The position numbers were made by a program, and so were the translations under genes. The notes below the pieces were generated by a model. It saw only the letters and a program-made list of their open reading frames with translations, did not search any database and was not told where the DNA came from. 33,035 nucleotides of DNA from Prevotella sp. GTDB taxonomy: Bacteria; Bacteroidota; Bacteroidia; Bacteroidales; Dysgonomonadaceae. Of the stretch, positions 7,766 through 16,159 are shown one piece after another. The DNA lies in the NCBI GenBank assembly GCA_031285905.1, contig JAITVH010000085.1, positions 1 to 33,035 on the forward strand, written 5' to 3'. The first letter of the stretch is position 1. Every line of letters begins with the position of its first letter.

Positions 7766-8302
7766 TTACTTACTTTCAGGAATATAGATTTCTAATACGG
7801 TATCATCTTCATCCGAAGCTTTCTTCTGTGCCAGCATATCCAGTTCTTCCTGTGTTATGTCAATAATATTTGATTCTACTCTGAACTTGGTAATAGTAGG
7901 CTTGTATGCTTTTCTCGCCACTTCTGCATTCTGTTGGGCAATAGGTACTATATTCTCTTCATAGTAGGCTTTAGGTACATATATGTCTATTATATTGTTT
8001 TCTCCGGTGTTCTGAGCATGTAGATCCGATTTATGATAATCGCTCAAAAAATACCAGCCTAACCCTATAACAAGTACAAGTACTGCGGCAACGCTTCTCC
8101 ATACCTGACGATAACCTATTTGCGCATTCGATTTGGCTCTTATCTGTTTTTGTATATTGCCTATCCGCTTTATATGATCATCATTTACGCTGTCAAAGCC
8201 TTCTATTGCCTCATACAGAAACGGGTCGCGCATCGAATTCTTTTCAATCCGGTGAGCATCAGAGCCTTTTCTTTGTCCTTTTATGTAATCTAAGAGGTTC
8301 AT
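7766..8302 (-). CDS. Single-pass membrane protein, possible anti-sigma factor
   Basis: A 178-residue protein starting at the ATG at 8302, which overlaps the sigma factor stop codon as ATGA; this argues for translational coupling and for this start over the upstream GTG-like extension. The N-terminal 68 residues are cytoplasm-like and carry the pattern GSDAHRIEKNSMRDPFLYEAIEGFD, which I recognise from membrane-anchored regulators of Bacteroidota (split here: GSDAHRIEKNSM, then RDPFLYEAIEGFD). One transmembrane helix follows (about 69-87, VAAVLVLVIGLGWYF), then a periplasmic tail with two similar acidic segments (IIDIYVPKAY and VLEIYIPESK). Topology and position behind an ECF sigma gene suggest an anti-sigma role; there is no canonical zinc anti-sigma HxxxCxxC motif, so the function is inferred from context. 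Confidence 0.7.
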   Translation of the reverse strand: MNLLDYIKGQRKGSDAHRIEKNSMRDPFLYEAIEGFDSVNDDHIKRIGNIQKQIRAKSNAQIGYRQVWRSVAAVLVLVIGLGWYFLSDYHKSDLHAQNTGENNIIDIYVPKAYYEENIVPIAQQNAEVARKAYKPTITKFRVESNIIDITQEELDMLAQKKASDEDDTVLEIYIPESK

Positions 8303-8874
8303 GCTGTAAGACTTTTTTCGATACAAATTTTCAAGTTCCTTTTTCCGTTCTGTATATAACTCTTTACACTCTTAAGCTGAAATCCTGTTTCATCCACAAT
8401 CTCAGCATAAGATTTATTCTCATAGAAGAATTTCTCGATAGATATACGTTGAGGTTCGGGTAGCTTTTCTATACACTGGTTCAACGCATTCTCTTTCTCT
8501 TCATCCCTTGTTTCACTAAATAGAGTTAATGTTTCGTCCGATTCCATAAGCTGGGAATCGAAATTAACAATAATTTCACGTTTATTTTCTTTCAATATAT
8601 GGTAGCAATGGTTTTTGACTACACTATAAAGCCAGTTCTTAAAGACCTTTATCTCATAATCCTGTATTTTCTGCGAAAGGTTTTCATATATATCGATGAC
8701 AGCGTCCTGAGATTGTTCGGCTTTCTGGAGATACTTCAGGCATAGCCCATATATCAGAGGGATATACCTTTCATAGAGCTCCTGGAAATACTCGCCCTTA
8801 CCGGTTTTTTTGAACAGCTCTAACAGCTCTTCATCTGTATGCTCTTTCTCTTTATTTCTACTGAAGAATATCAA
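8299..8874 (-). CDS. ECF-type RNA polymerase sigma factor (sigma-70 family)
   Basis: A 191-residue protein with the two-domain layout of extracytoplasmic-function sigma factors. Region 2 lies at about residues 25-95 (FQELYERYIPLIYGLCLKYL; then DAVIDIYENL, where the core-binding DxxQDxFL is loosely kept; then VFKNWLYSVVKNHCYHIL). Region 4 lies at about 130-185 (LNQCIEKLPEPQRISIEKFF, then SYAEIVDETGFQLKSVKSYI, the -35-reading helix-turn-helix). It heads a two-gene operon with the membrane protein at 7766-8302 (4-base overlap). A well-matched housekeeping-type promoter is present just upstream; I see no second autoregulatory promoter. The target genes are not identifiable from this window. Confidence 0.92.
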   Translation of the reverse strand: MIFFSRNKEKEHTDEELLELFKKTGKGEYFQELYERYIPLIYGLCLKYLQKAEQSQDAVIDIYENLSQKIQDYEIKVFKNWLYSVVKNHCYHILKENKREIIVNFDSQLMESDETLTLFSETRDEEKENALNQCIEKLPEPQRISIEKFFYENKSYAEIVDETGFQLKSVKSYIQNGKRNLKICIEKSLTA

Positions 8875-8891
8875 TGTGATCTATTTTTACA

Positions 8892-8922
8892 CAAAGCTAA
8901 ACGATTTTGGCAAATAATCAAA
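8892..8922 (-). promoter_or_regulatory. Promoter of the sigma factor operon
   Basis: On the minus strand TTTG (complement of 8919-8922), a 19-base spacer and TAGCTTTG (complement of 8892-8899) fit the Bacteroidetes -33/-7 consensus exactly. The start codon at 8874 is only about 17 bases beyond the -7 box, giving a very short leader. Confidence 0.65.
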
Positions 8923-8985
8923 AGCGTAAAAACTTAATAATATTAGCCATATTTTATTATTTTAATGATTGAAATAGATAAATTA

Positions 8986-9016
8986 TTGTCGGAGTGGCTC
9001 ATTTTATGTATTTTTG
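8986..9016 (+). promoter_or_regulatory. Promoter of the winged-helix gene
   Basis: TTG at 8986-8988, 20-base spacer, then TATTTTTG at 9009-9016: a consensus Bacteroidetes promoter. It leaves a leader of roughly 35-40 bases before the ATG at 9061. Confidence 0.65.
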
Positions 9017-9060
9017 CCGATGATTTTAGACAATGTTTAATTTTTTAAGAGCACCTAATT

Positions 9061-9258
9061 ATGAAAGAAAAAATTGGAACAAATGCAGGTATTATTTGGG
9101 CCTACCTCGATGCAGAAGGTGGTAAATCGCTGAAAGAAATCAAAAAGACATGTAAGTTGACAGATAAAGACATGTATGCGGCATTGGGATGGTTGGCCAG
9201 AGAAGGTAAAATCGCTTTTAACGAGTTGAAAGACGATATGCAGGTTGTTTTGTTGTAA
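9061..9258 (+). CDS. Small winged helix-turn-helix protein (DUF2582/PF10771-like)
   Basis: A 65-residue protein consisting of a single winged-helix fold: IGTNAGIIWAYLDAEGGKSL (first helix and turn), KEIKKTCKLTDKDMYAALGW (recognition-helix region) and LAREGKIAFNEL (wing). Small proteins of this family are conserved in Bacteroidota and some archaea; DNA binding is assumed from the fold but targets are unknown. The gene is monocistronic, with a consensus promoter upstream and a strong terminator 20 bases after the stop, which suggests substantial expression. Confidence 0.88.
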   Translation: MKEKIGTNAGIIWAYLDAEGGKSLKEIKKTCKLTDKDMYAALGWLAREGKIAFNELKDDMQVVLL

Positions 9259-9278
9259 AACATTGCAAAAAAGCTTAG

Positions 9279-9310
9279 AGAGGTATTTCTGTTTAGAAAT
9301 GCCTCTTTTT
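9279..9310 (+). terminator. Rho-independent terminator after the winged-helix gene
   Basis: A 12-bp stem (AGAGGTATTTCT at 9279-9290 with AGAAATGCCTCT at 9295-9306, one G-T pair), a 4-base loop, and a T-run ending at 9310. Confidence 0.88.
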
Positions 9311-9361
9311 GTGTTTGGATATAGAGATTGTCCTGATAAAATGATTTATAAAGAAGATAAT

Positions 9362-9392
9362 TTTGCTAATTCGTTGATGTTTGCTATTTTTG
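9362..9392 (+). promoter_or_regulatory. Promoter of the coiled-coil/zapA operon
   Basis: TTTG at 9362-9365, 19-base spacer and TATTTTTG at 9385-9392 match the Bacteroidetes consensus exactly. The start codon at 9413 follows 20 bases after the -7 box. Confidence 0.68.
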
Positions 9393-9412
9393 TGTAGCAT
9401 TTTATTTGCTTT

Positions 9413-9709
9413 ATGGCTGAAAAAGATGAAAAACTTCTTGCCAATTTCGAAATAAGAATGAGGCAGTTAATGTATCTTTGTGATGTGCTTAAGGATGAGA
9501 ATACCCATCTGAAGCAGCAATTAGAACAAAAGGATACACAAGTAGAGAAGTTATCAAGTGAAATAGAGGAACTCAAAAAGAACTATGAGAACCTGAAATT
9601 TGTTAAGTCTTTTTCATCAGGAAGTAATGAAGATGCACAACAAGCCAAGAAGCGCTTGTCAAAATTAGTGCGGGATGTAGATAAATGTATCGCCATGTTG
9701 AAAGTTTAA
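9413..9709 (+). CDS. Small coiled-coil protein upstream of zapA (ZapB-like by context)
   Basis: A 98-residue, strongly charged protein that is almost entirely a predicted coiled coil: heptad-like spacing runs from about residue 5 to 65 (LANFEIRMRQLMYL, LKDENTHLKQQL, VEKLSSEIEELKKNYENLKF), followed by a short helix AQQAKKRLSKLVRDVDKCIA. No signal peptide or membrane segment. It is transcribed with zapA 15 bases downstream. The length, coiled-coil character and pairing with zapA suggest a cell-division accessory protein comparable to ZapB, but the similarity is one of architecture; I do not recognise a defining motif. Confidence 0.72.
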   Translation: MAEKDEKLLANFEIRMRQLMYLCDVLKDENTHLKQQLEQKDTQVEKLSSEIEELKKNYENLKFVKSFSSGSNEDAQQAKKRLSKLVRDVDKCIAMLKV

Positions 9710-9724
9710 TTTATTTTGAAATTT

Positions 9725-10030
9725 ATGGACGAGCATTTGATTATTAATCTACGAGTGGCAGACAAGAGATATCCTTTGCGTATAAAGAGAAAGGACGAGG
9801 AGGTTTATCGGAAAGCTGCGATTGAAATAGATTATAAATTAGGACAATATAAAAGTTATTTTACGGATGATTCGCCACAGGCATTGCAGGATATTGATTA
9901 TATGGCAATGACGGCGATTCAGGCTGTTGCAGATAAAGTAGAGTGCCAGTTGCGTACCGATGCTTTTGAAGCAAAGATTGAAGGACTAACCAGAGAGTTG
10001 GAGAGTTATTTAAGGAGCCATGTGAAGTAA
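9725..10030 (+). CDS. zapA: Cell division protein ZapA
   Basis: A 101-residue protein with the ZapA layout: N-terminal beta-hairpin (HLIINLRVADKRYPLRIKR), then DEEVYRKAAIEIDYKL, and a long C-terminal helix (YMAMTAIQAVADKVECQL to the end) that forms the tetramer coiled coil. ZapA binds FtsZ in the cytoplasm and bundles or stabilises Z-ring filaments. The ATG at 9725 is preferred to a TTG three codons earlier. It follows the coiled-coil gene by 15 bases, and a strong hairpin lies 26 bases after its stop. Confidence 0.88.
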   Translation: MDEHLIINLRVADKRYPLRIKRKDEEVYRKAAIEIDYKLGQYKSYFTDDSPQALQDIDYMAMTAIQAVADKVECQLRTDAFEAKIEGLTRELESYLRSHVK

Positions 10031-10056
10031 TTCTATTATTAGTACAAAAAATTTAA

Positions 10057-10111
10057 GCACTAATTTTAAGTATGTTTAGATAATAATCATACTTGAATTA
10101 GTGCCTTTTTT
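10057..10111 (+). terminator. Terminator between zapA and rny
   Basis: GCACTAATT..AAGTATG (10057-10074) pairs with CATACTTGAATTAGTGC (10088-10104) with one bulge; a 13-base loop and a T-run (10106-10111) follow the standard layout. The rny start codon is only 37 bases past the T-run. Confidence 0.8.
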
Positions 10112-10147
10112 ATATATAGTTAGTGTTTTTTTAAGAGAAATAAAATT

Positions 10148-11677
10148 ATGGATATATTATTTATTGTAGTAGCCTTTATAGCCGGATTAGTCTTGGCGTG
10201 GGTAGCTTTGAATTTTATGGCCAATTCAAAGTTCAAGCGTCAGATTAAAGAGGCGGAGCAAGAGGCTGAAGTGATTAAGAAAAATAAGCTGTTGGAAGTG
10301 AAAGAACAAGCATTGCAAATGCAATCTGAGTTTGAGAAACAGGTAAACAGCCGTACATCAAAGTTACAAGCTGCTGAAAGTAAAATCAAACAACGTGAAA
10401 TGACGTTGAATCAAAAGCAGGAAGAACTGCAACGTAAGAAAAGCGAAGCAGATACTATCAAGAACAATTTGGATGCCCAGCTTGAAGTAATAGAAAAGAA
10501 GAAGCAAGACCTGGATAAACTTCACAAACAGGAAGTAGAACGGTTGGAAGCTCTTTCAGGTTTATCGGCAGAAGAAGCGAAGGATAAATTGGTAGAAGCC
10601 TTAAAAGATGAGGCACAATCTCATGCTCAGTCATATATCAATGAGATAATGGAAGAGGCTAAGATGACGGCTAATAAGGAAGCCAAAAAAGTTGTGATCC
10701 AATCTATTCAACGTGTAGCGACAGAGACAGCAATAGAAAATGCCATTACTGTATTCCACATAGAATCTGATGAAATAAAAGGACGCATTATTGGACGCGA
10801 AGGACGTAATATTCGCGCGCTGGAAGCTGCTACAGGAATCGAGATTGTGGTAGATGACACTCCGGATGCGATTGTTCTTTCCGGGTTTGATCCTGTAAGG
10901 CGTGAAATTGCCCGTTTGGCTCTGCATCAACTAGTAGCAGACGGACGTATTCATCCGGCGCGTATTGAAGAAGTGGTAGCGAAGGTTAAGAAGCAAATTG
11001 AAGAAGAAATAGTAGAAACAGGTAAACGTACTACTATTGATTTGGGTATTCATGGATTGCATCCTGAATTGATTCGCCTTGTTGGTAAAATGAAATATCG
11101 CTCTTCTTATGGGCAAAATCTGTTACAACATGCGCGTGAAACAGCAAACCTCTGTGCTATAATGGCTGCAGAATTAGGCTTGAATGTAAAGAAAGCAAAA
11201 AGAGCCGGACTATTACACGATATAGGTAAAGTGCCTGATGATGAACCGGAATTGCCACACGCACTACTTGGAATGAAGCTAGCTGAAAAATATAAAGAAA
11301 AGCCGGATATATGTAATGCTATTGGTGCACACCATGATGAAGTAGAGATGACTAGCCTTCTGGCTCCAATTGTACAGGTTTGTGATGCCATTTCAGGGGC
11401 TCGTCCGGGCGCACGCCGCGAGATAGTAGAGGCATATATTAAGCGCCTGAATGATTTGGAACAATTGGCTCTCTCATATCCGGGTGTATTGAAAACATAT
11501 GCTATACAGGCTGGCCGCGAATTGAGAGTAATTGTAGGTGCAGATAAGATAGACGATGTGGAAACAGAAAAGTTGTCTACTGATATTGCAAAAAAGATAC
11601 AAGATGAAATGACTTATCCGGGACAGGTGAAGATCACTGTAATACGTGAAACCCGTGCGGTAAGTTATGCGAAATAA
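10148..11677 (+). CDS. rny: Ribonuclease Y
   Basis: A membrane-anchored endoribonuclease that starts mRNA decay. The 509-residue protein has all expected parts in order: an N-terminal transmembrane helix (about 3-24), a long charged coiled coil (about 30-185), a KH RNA-binding domain with [13 protein letters not shown] (214-226; GREG at 216-219), and an HD phosphohydrolase domain with [10 protein letters not shown] and the LLHDIGK motif (His357, Asp358), then GAHHDEVE. Length and order match RNase Y of Firmicutes and Bacteroidota. It follows zapA across a terminator, so either readthrough or a promoter hidden in the 36-base gap drives it; a strong terminator ends the unit at 11710-11749. Confidence 0.96.
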   Translation: MDILFIVVAFIAGLVLAWVALNFMANSKFKRQIKEAEQEAEVIKKNKLLEVKEQALQMQSEFEKQVNSRTSKLQAAESKIKQREMTLNQKQEELQRKKSEADTIKNNLDAQLEVIEKKKQDLDKLHKQEVERLEALSGLSAEEAKDKLVEALKDEAQSHAQSYINEIMEEAKMTANKEAKKVVIQSIQRVATETAIENAITVFHIESDEIKGRIIGREGRNIRALEAATGIEIVVDDTPDAIVLSGFDPVRREIARLALHQLVADGRIHPARIEEVVAKVKKQIEEEIVETGKRTTIDLGIHGLHPELIRLVGKMKYRSSYGQNLLQHARETANLCAIMAAELGLNVKKAKRAGLLHDIGKVPDDEPELPHALLGMKLAEKYKEKPDICNAIGAHHDEVEMTSLLAPIVQVCDAISGARPGARREIVEAYIKRLNDLEQLALSYPGVLKTYAIQAGRELRVIVGADKIDDVETEKLSTDIAKKIQDEMTYPGQVKITVIRETRAVSYAK

Positions 11678-11709
11678 GATACTGTAACTTTGGTTCTGAA
11701 TTTATACGT

Positions 11710-11749
11710 AATCAGGTTAAGGGATATCCATCCCTTAACCTGATTTTTT
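11710..11749 (+). terminator. Rho-independent terminator after rny
   Basis: A perfect 15-bp stem (AATCAGGTTAAGGGA at 11710-11724 with TCCCTTAACCTGATT at 11731-11745), a 6-base loop TATCCA and a T-run to 11749. Confidence 0.92.
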
Positions 11750-11759
11750 AGATCTATCT

Positions 11760-11897
11760 ATGGATACACAAGAAGACGAAATAACATCATCGAGATATGA
11801 GCATGTCGCACATAGTCTTGAGGCTGTTCAAGGAGTGTCTTCGGAGAGGATAATAAGACATAGGGTTTTATTGGAGGGTAGTATGTATAACTATTAA
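11760..11897 (+). CDS. Unrecognised 45-codon open reading frame
   Basis: An ATG at 11760 opens a 45-residue frame ending at TAA 11895-11897: it begins MDTQEDEITSSRYEHVAHSL and ends RVLLEGSMYNY. The composition is protein-like (few Lys/Asn/Ile runs, charged residues spread evenly), unlike chance frames in this AT-rich DNA. There is no recognisable Shine-Dalgarno and it starts only 11 bases after the rny terminator, so a promoter of its own is not obvious. It may be a real small protein, or the surviving tail of a decayed gene. I do not recognise a family. Confidence 0.35.
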   Translation: MDTQEDEITSSRYEHVAHSLEAVQGVSSERIIRHRVLLEGSMYNY

Positions 11898-12047
11898 TTA
11901 AAAATTAATTCTATTAATTTGATTATTCTGGCATAAAATCTAACACAAATCCATACTACTTTGTCACAAAGTAAGACTTTGGGTGATTATTTATTTATCT
12001 ACCTTTATTCTGCTAATTGTAACCATTTATAAACTAAATAATCTATC
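11898..12047 (+). promoter_or_regulatory. Leader region of the alpha-mannosidase gene with candidate promoter
   Basis: AT-rich, gene-free. TTTG at 11978-11981, an 18-base spacer and TACCTTTA at 12000-12007 give a near-consensus Bacteroidetes promoter (last base A for G), about 40 bases before the ATG at 12048. No operator-like palindrome was noticed. Confidence 0.4.
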
Positions 12048-15000
12048 ATGCGAATTCACAGGATTTTACTTTTATTATCCCTATCAGCTTTTGCTGCCAT
12101 TAGCTTATTCTCGCAGCAAAAAGATAAGCCCTACAAAGCTTATATTGTATCAAATGCACACTTCGATACACAATGGAATTGGGATGTCCAACGATCTATC
12201 AATGAGTACATACCGAAAACATTGAATCAGAACTTATTCTTACTGGAGAAATATCCCAATTATGTATTCAACTTCGAAGGCGGTATCAAATATTACTGGA
12301 TGAAGGAATATTTTCCACATCAGTACGAATTGATAAAAAAGTATATTAAAGAAGGCCGTTGGCATGTGACGGGAAGTACATGGGACGCTAATGATACAAA
12401 TATTCCGTCTCCGGAATCTTTTACCCGTAATATATTGTACGGACAACATTATTACCGTGACGAATTTGGTGTGGAAGGTACAGATATTTTCTTGCCTGAC
12501 TGTTTTGGTTTTGGGTGGACACTACCCACTATTGCCGCACACTCAGGATTAATAGGATTCTCTACCCAAAAGCTTCAATGGCGTAGCAGACCTTTCTATG
12601 GGAACAGCAAAATACCTTTCGAGATAGGTTTATGGGAAGGGGTTGATGGTTCACGCATTATGCTGATAGCCGATGCTCATAACTATACTACCAAATGGCC
12701 CGATATGGATCTAAGTAAAAATAGAAACCTTATCAGAATAGCCGAAAGAAGCCCTATAAAGACTGTTTACCATTATTATGGAACAGGAGATACAGGAGGT
12801 GCGCCAACCATAGAATCTGTACGTGCAGTAGAGAAAGGACTGAAAGGTGATGGCCCTGTGGAAATCATCAGTGCTACAAGCGATCAGATGTACAAAGATT
12901 ACCTGCCATTTGATAAGCATCCTGAACTGCCTATACATAACGGAGAGTTGCTGATGGACGTACATGCTACAGGTTGTTATACATCACAGGCTGCATTGAA
13001 ACTATACAACAGAAAAAATGAACTGTTGGCGGATGCTGCCGAAAGGGCTGCTGTTATAGCTGATTGGTTCGGTGCTGTTAAATATCCGAAAGCAACATTG
13101 ACTGAGGCTTGGAAACGCGTGATCTGGCACCAGTTCCACGATGACTTGCCAGGTACAAGTATCCCGAGGGCATATGAATTTTCATGGAATGACGAGCTGA
13201 TCTCGATGAAACAATTTGCCAATGTACTTACCACTTCTGTAGGTGGAACATCAAGAGCTTTAAATACTCAGGTTAGTGGTACACCATTGGTTATTTATAA
13301 CCCTATCGCACAGCCTGTATCCGACATTGTAGAAGTGGAGGTTAACTTTCCAAAAACAACGAGTAAAGTCGCTGTATATAACGAAAACGGAAAGGCTGTC
13401 CCAAGCCAGTTGATCTCTTCCGAAAACGGCAAAACCAAATTGCTGGTTGCGGCTTCTATGCCTTCTGCCGGTTATGCAGTATATGATGTGAGAACATCGG
13501 GCGGAAATGTTTCTTCTGCGTTGAAAGTAACTGACAATACGATAGAGAACAGTGTTTATAAAGTCACTCTAAATAATAATGGGGATATATCTTCTATCAT
13601 AGACAAAAGGAATGATAAAGAACTGGTAGAGCAGGGTAAAGCCATTCGTCTGGCATTGTTCACAGAGAATGAATCGTTTAACTGGCCTGCATGGGAAATT
13701 TTGAAGAGAGAAATGGATAAAGATCCGATCTCGATTACTGATGATGTGAAAATCACGATTGCCGAAAGAGGTACTGTAAGAGCTGCTCTATGTGTGGAAA
13801 GAAAATATGGAGAATCCACATTTAAACAATATATCCGACTAAATGAAGGAGGACAAAACGATCGTATCGACTTGACAACCGAAATAGACTGGCAGACAAC
13901 TAACGCGCTGTTGAAAGCCGAATTTCCTTTGGCAGTCAAAAATCCTAAAGCAACATATGACCTGGGCATAGGTGCAGTAGAGAGAGATAATAATACTGAT
14001 ATAGAATATGAGGTACATGCACAGCAATGGGCCGACCTGACAGATGTAGACGGAATGTATGGTGTATCTATTATGAATGACTGTAAATACGGATGGGACA
14101 AACCGAACGATAATACACTTCGATTGACTCTTCTCCATACTCCAAAGACTAAAGGAGGTTACAGATATCAGGATAAACAGGATATGGGGCATCATTTACT
14201 TACTTATTCTATCATGGGACACAAAGGTTGCTATCATGATGGTAAAACTGTGTTGAAAGCTGAAATACTGAATCAGCCAATGAAAGCCTTTGTAACAGAC
14301 AAACATGCCGGAACATTGGGTAAATCATTCTCTTTTGTAAACATCGATAACGAGAATATAGCTATTAGGGCGATCAAGCAGGCTGAAAAATCGGATGAAT
14401 ATGTTATCCGTCTATACGAAACTACAGGGGAAAGAGAGCAATCGGCTTCATTAAGTTTTGCCGGAGATATTGTTTCTGCAAAAGAACTGAATGGTGTAGA
14501 AGACGATAAAGGAAATGTAGCTTTCAGTGGTAATAAGCTAAATGTAGAGATTAAACCTTTCAGCATCAAAACAATTAAAGTGAAGCTATCTTCGCCAAAA
14601 GCAATGTTGACCGAGGCTGTATCTACTCCTATCGATTTGAAGTATAACATGAAAACCGCAACCTTCAATGCATTTAAGAATGACGCTAATTTCGATGGAC
14701 GCGGAAGAAGCTTTGCAGCAGAATTACTCCCTGAAGAAATTGATATAAAGGGAATAAACTTTAAAATAGCTTCGGGTGATCAAGTAAATGGTGTGAAATG
14801 TCAGGGCGATACAATCAACCTTCCTGAAGGACAATACAACAAGATTGCATTCCTTGTAGCATCCACTCAGGAAGATATAAAAGAAACATTCCTGATTGAC
14901 GGAAAAGCGAATGAGACTTTAATACCTGCTTATTCCGGATTTATCGGCCAATGGGGACATACAGGCCATACAGAGGCATTCCTCAAAGCTGGAGATATTG

Positions 15001-15662
15001 CTTATGTAGGTACACACAGGCATACTTCGTCAGGAAACAAAGATCTGGCACATGAGTATACCTTTATGTTCTATGTCTCTCTTGATTTGCCTAAAGGAGC
15101 AAAACAAGTATTCTTACCTAAGAACCCAAGAGTAGTAGTATTTGCTGCAACAGCAGTCAATGACAACAACAATAATCTGTATGCCGCTACTAACCTTATG
15201 AATCTGGGATTACCGGAAAAAGGATTGGATGAAAGTGGTTTCCTAAACCGTAACTTGTTAGTTGGTAAAACTGTGATTGCAAAATCAGGAGAGGTTGGAA
15301 ATCGAGAAAGGGCTGAATTTGCCATCGATGACGATTACCTGACTAAATGGTGCGACATCAGCGACAATCATCCTAAATACATCACAATAGATATAGGTAA
15401 GGCAGAAGATATAAAAGGATGGAAAGTACTTCATGCCGGATTTGAATCGCTTGATTATATAACCAAAGAGTATAGCTTGCAGGTTAAAGAAAATGAAAGT
15501 GATGAATGGAAGACTGTAGATGCTGTATCGGATAACACAGCAGACGAAACAGAACGGTTAATCCCTACTCCGCAAAAGGCAAGATATGTGCGTCTGTGGA
15601 TCACAAAGCCTGATCAGAGCGAAGGCAGTACAGCACGTATTTATGAATTTAGTGTCTATTGA
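12048..15662 (+). CDS. Secreted glycoside hydrolase family 38 alpha-mannosidase with discoidin-like C-terminal domain
   Basis: A 1204-residue exported enzyme. After a signal peptide (about residues 1-22), the GH38 catalytic domain carries NAHFDTQWNWDV (36-47; His38 and Asp40 are zinc ligands by family) and LPDCFGFGWTLP (149-160; Asp151 is the expected nucleophile), plus DVHATGCYTSQAALK, where another zinc-site His lies, and WKRVIWHQFHDDLPGT, the usual helical-domain signature. The middle is beta-sandwich-like as in other GH38 proteins. The last 125-135 residues (AEFAIDDDYLTKWCD through RYVRLWITK to the end) look like an F5/8 type C (discoidin) carbohydrate-binding domain. It likely trims alpha-mannosides in the periplasm or at the surface; linkage specificity cannot be read. 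It stands alone, with no SusC/SusD pair or sugar regulator nearby, and ends at a bidirectional terminator. Confidence 0.92.
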   Translation: MRIHRILLLLSLSAFAAISLFSQQKDKPYKAYIVSNAHFDTQWNWDVQRSINEYIPKTLNQNLFLLEKYPNYVFNFEGGIKYYWMKEYFPHQYELIKKYIKEGRWHVTGSTWDANDTNIPSPESFTRNILYGQHYYRDEFGVEGTDIFLPDCFGFGWTLPTIAAHSGLIGFSTQKLQWRSRPFYGNSKIPFEIGLWEGVDGSRIMLIADAHNYTTKWPDMDLSKNRNLIRIAERSPIKTVYHYYGTGDTGGAPTIESVRAVEKGLKGDGPVEIISATSDQMYKDYLPFDKHPELPIHNGELLMDVHATGCYTSQAALKLYNRKNELLADAAERAAVIADWFGAVKYPKATLTEAWKRVIWHQFHDDLPGTSIPRAYEFSWNDELISMKQFANVLTTSVGGTSRALNTQVSGTPLVIYNPIAQPVSDIVEVEVNFPKTTSKVAVYNENGKAVPSQLISSENGKTKLLVAASMPSAGYAVYDVRTSGGNVSSALKVTDNTIENSVYKVTLNNNGDISSIIDKRNDKELVEQGKAIRLALFTENESFNWPAWEILKREMDKDPISITDDVKITIAERGTVRAALCVERKYGESTFKQYIRLNEGGQNDRIDLTTEIDWQTTNALLKAEFPLAVKNPKATYDLGIGAVERDNNTDIEYEVHAQQWADLTDVDGMYGVSIMNDCKYGWDKPNDNTLRLTLLHTPKTKGGYRYQDKQDMGHHLLTYSIMGHKGCYHDGKTVLKAEILNQPMKAFVTDKHAGTLGKSFSFVNIDNENIAIRAIKQAEKSDEYVIRLYETTGEREQSASLSFAGDIVSAKELNGVEDDKGNVAFSGNKLNVEIKPFSIKTIKVKLSSPKAMLTEAVSTPIDLKYNMKTATFNAFKNDANFDGRGRSFAAELLPEEIDIKGINFKIASGDQVNGVKCQGDTINLPEGQYNKIAFLVASTQEDIKETFLIDGKANETLIPAYSGFIGQWGHTGHTEAFLKAGDIAYVGTHRHTSSGNKDLAHEYTFMFYVSLDLPKGAKQVFLPKNPRVVVFAATAVNDNNNNLYAATNLMNLGLPEKGLDESGFLNRNLLVGKTVIAKSGEVGNRERAEFAIDDDYLTKWCDISDNHPKYITIDIGKAEDIKGWKVLHAGFESLDYITKEYSLQVKENESDEWKTVDAVSDNTADETERLIPTPQKARYVRLWITKPDQSEGSTARIYEFSVY

Positions 15663-15746
15663 TAAACACCATATAACAACAAAGGGAATATAAGTATTTA
15701 TTTCAGGTTTTCATTTTTATACACAGTTGACAATTGTTGACATCGA

Positions 15747-15777
15747 AAAAGAGGATTCGTTCATTGAATCCTCTTTT
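15747..15777. terminator. Bidirectional terminator between convergent genes
   Basis: AAAAGAGGATTC (15747-15758) and GAATCCTCTTTT (15766-15777) form a perfect 12-bp stem with a 7-base loop, with A-tract before and T-tract after, serving both the mannosidase gene and the minus-strand membrane protein gene. Confidence 0.9.
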
Positions 15778-15781
15778 CTGT

Positions 15782-16159
15782 TTAGCCTAATCGGGATATT
15801 GTATCTATGAGTTCTATGGTGGTATCAAAATAATGATATGTACCGATAATAGATATTATAATTGCCAAGATTGAAATAATAAGGGTGATCATATTGAGAG
15901 TCTTACTCACTCCCTTATATAATCCTGTTATCGATGCTCCCAGAGTAAAGATATAAAGTAATATGACAACAATAGCCATGGGAATGGAGAGGGTAAGCAA
16001 TATTATTCCTATCAACATAAGTATACCCGGGTCTACTTTGTTATCATAGGCATACATAAAGGAGATTAATAATATAGGGATAAGAATAAGGAAAAGGCCT
16101 ATCAGACTGAATATAAATGCCAGTTTTGAAAGGTGTTCTATTTGTTTGTTCGTGCTCAT
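15782..16159 (-). CDS. Small multi-pass membrane protein of unknown function
   Basis: A 125-residue, very hydrophobic protein. After MSTNKQIEHLSK there are three clear membrane segments: about 13-36 (LAFIFSLIGLFLILIPILLI), about 45-74 (possibly two closely spaced helices, ILMLIGIILLTL and MAIVVILLYIFTL), and about 88-108 (MITLIISILAIIISIIGTYH). The layout is reminiscent of the small DUF4190-type membrane proteins but I cannot assign it. It starts at the ATG at 16159 and ends five bases after the shared terminator, which supports it being a genuine single gene. No partner gene is adjacent. Confidence 0.65.
   Translation of the reverse strand: MSTNKQIEHLSKLAFIFSLIGLFLILIPILLISFMYAYDNKVDPGILMLIGIILLTLSIPMAIVVILLYIFTLGASITGLYKGVSKTLNMITLIISILAIIISIIGTYHYFDTTIELIDTISRLG

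Noticed and set aside
10031..10147. 6S RNA or another ncRNA gene between zapA and rny
   Set aside because: The gap is only 117 bases and its one structure is a standard terminator hairpin; too short for 6S RNA (about 180-200 bases).
12048..15662. Polysaccharide utilisation locus around the mannosidase or the sulfatase
   Set aside because: No SusC/SusD pair, hybrid two-component regulator or additional carbohydrate enzyme lies next to either gene.
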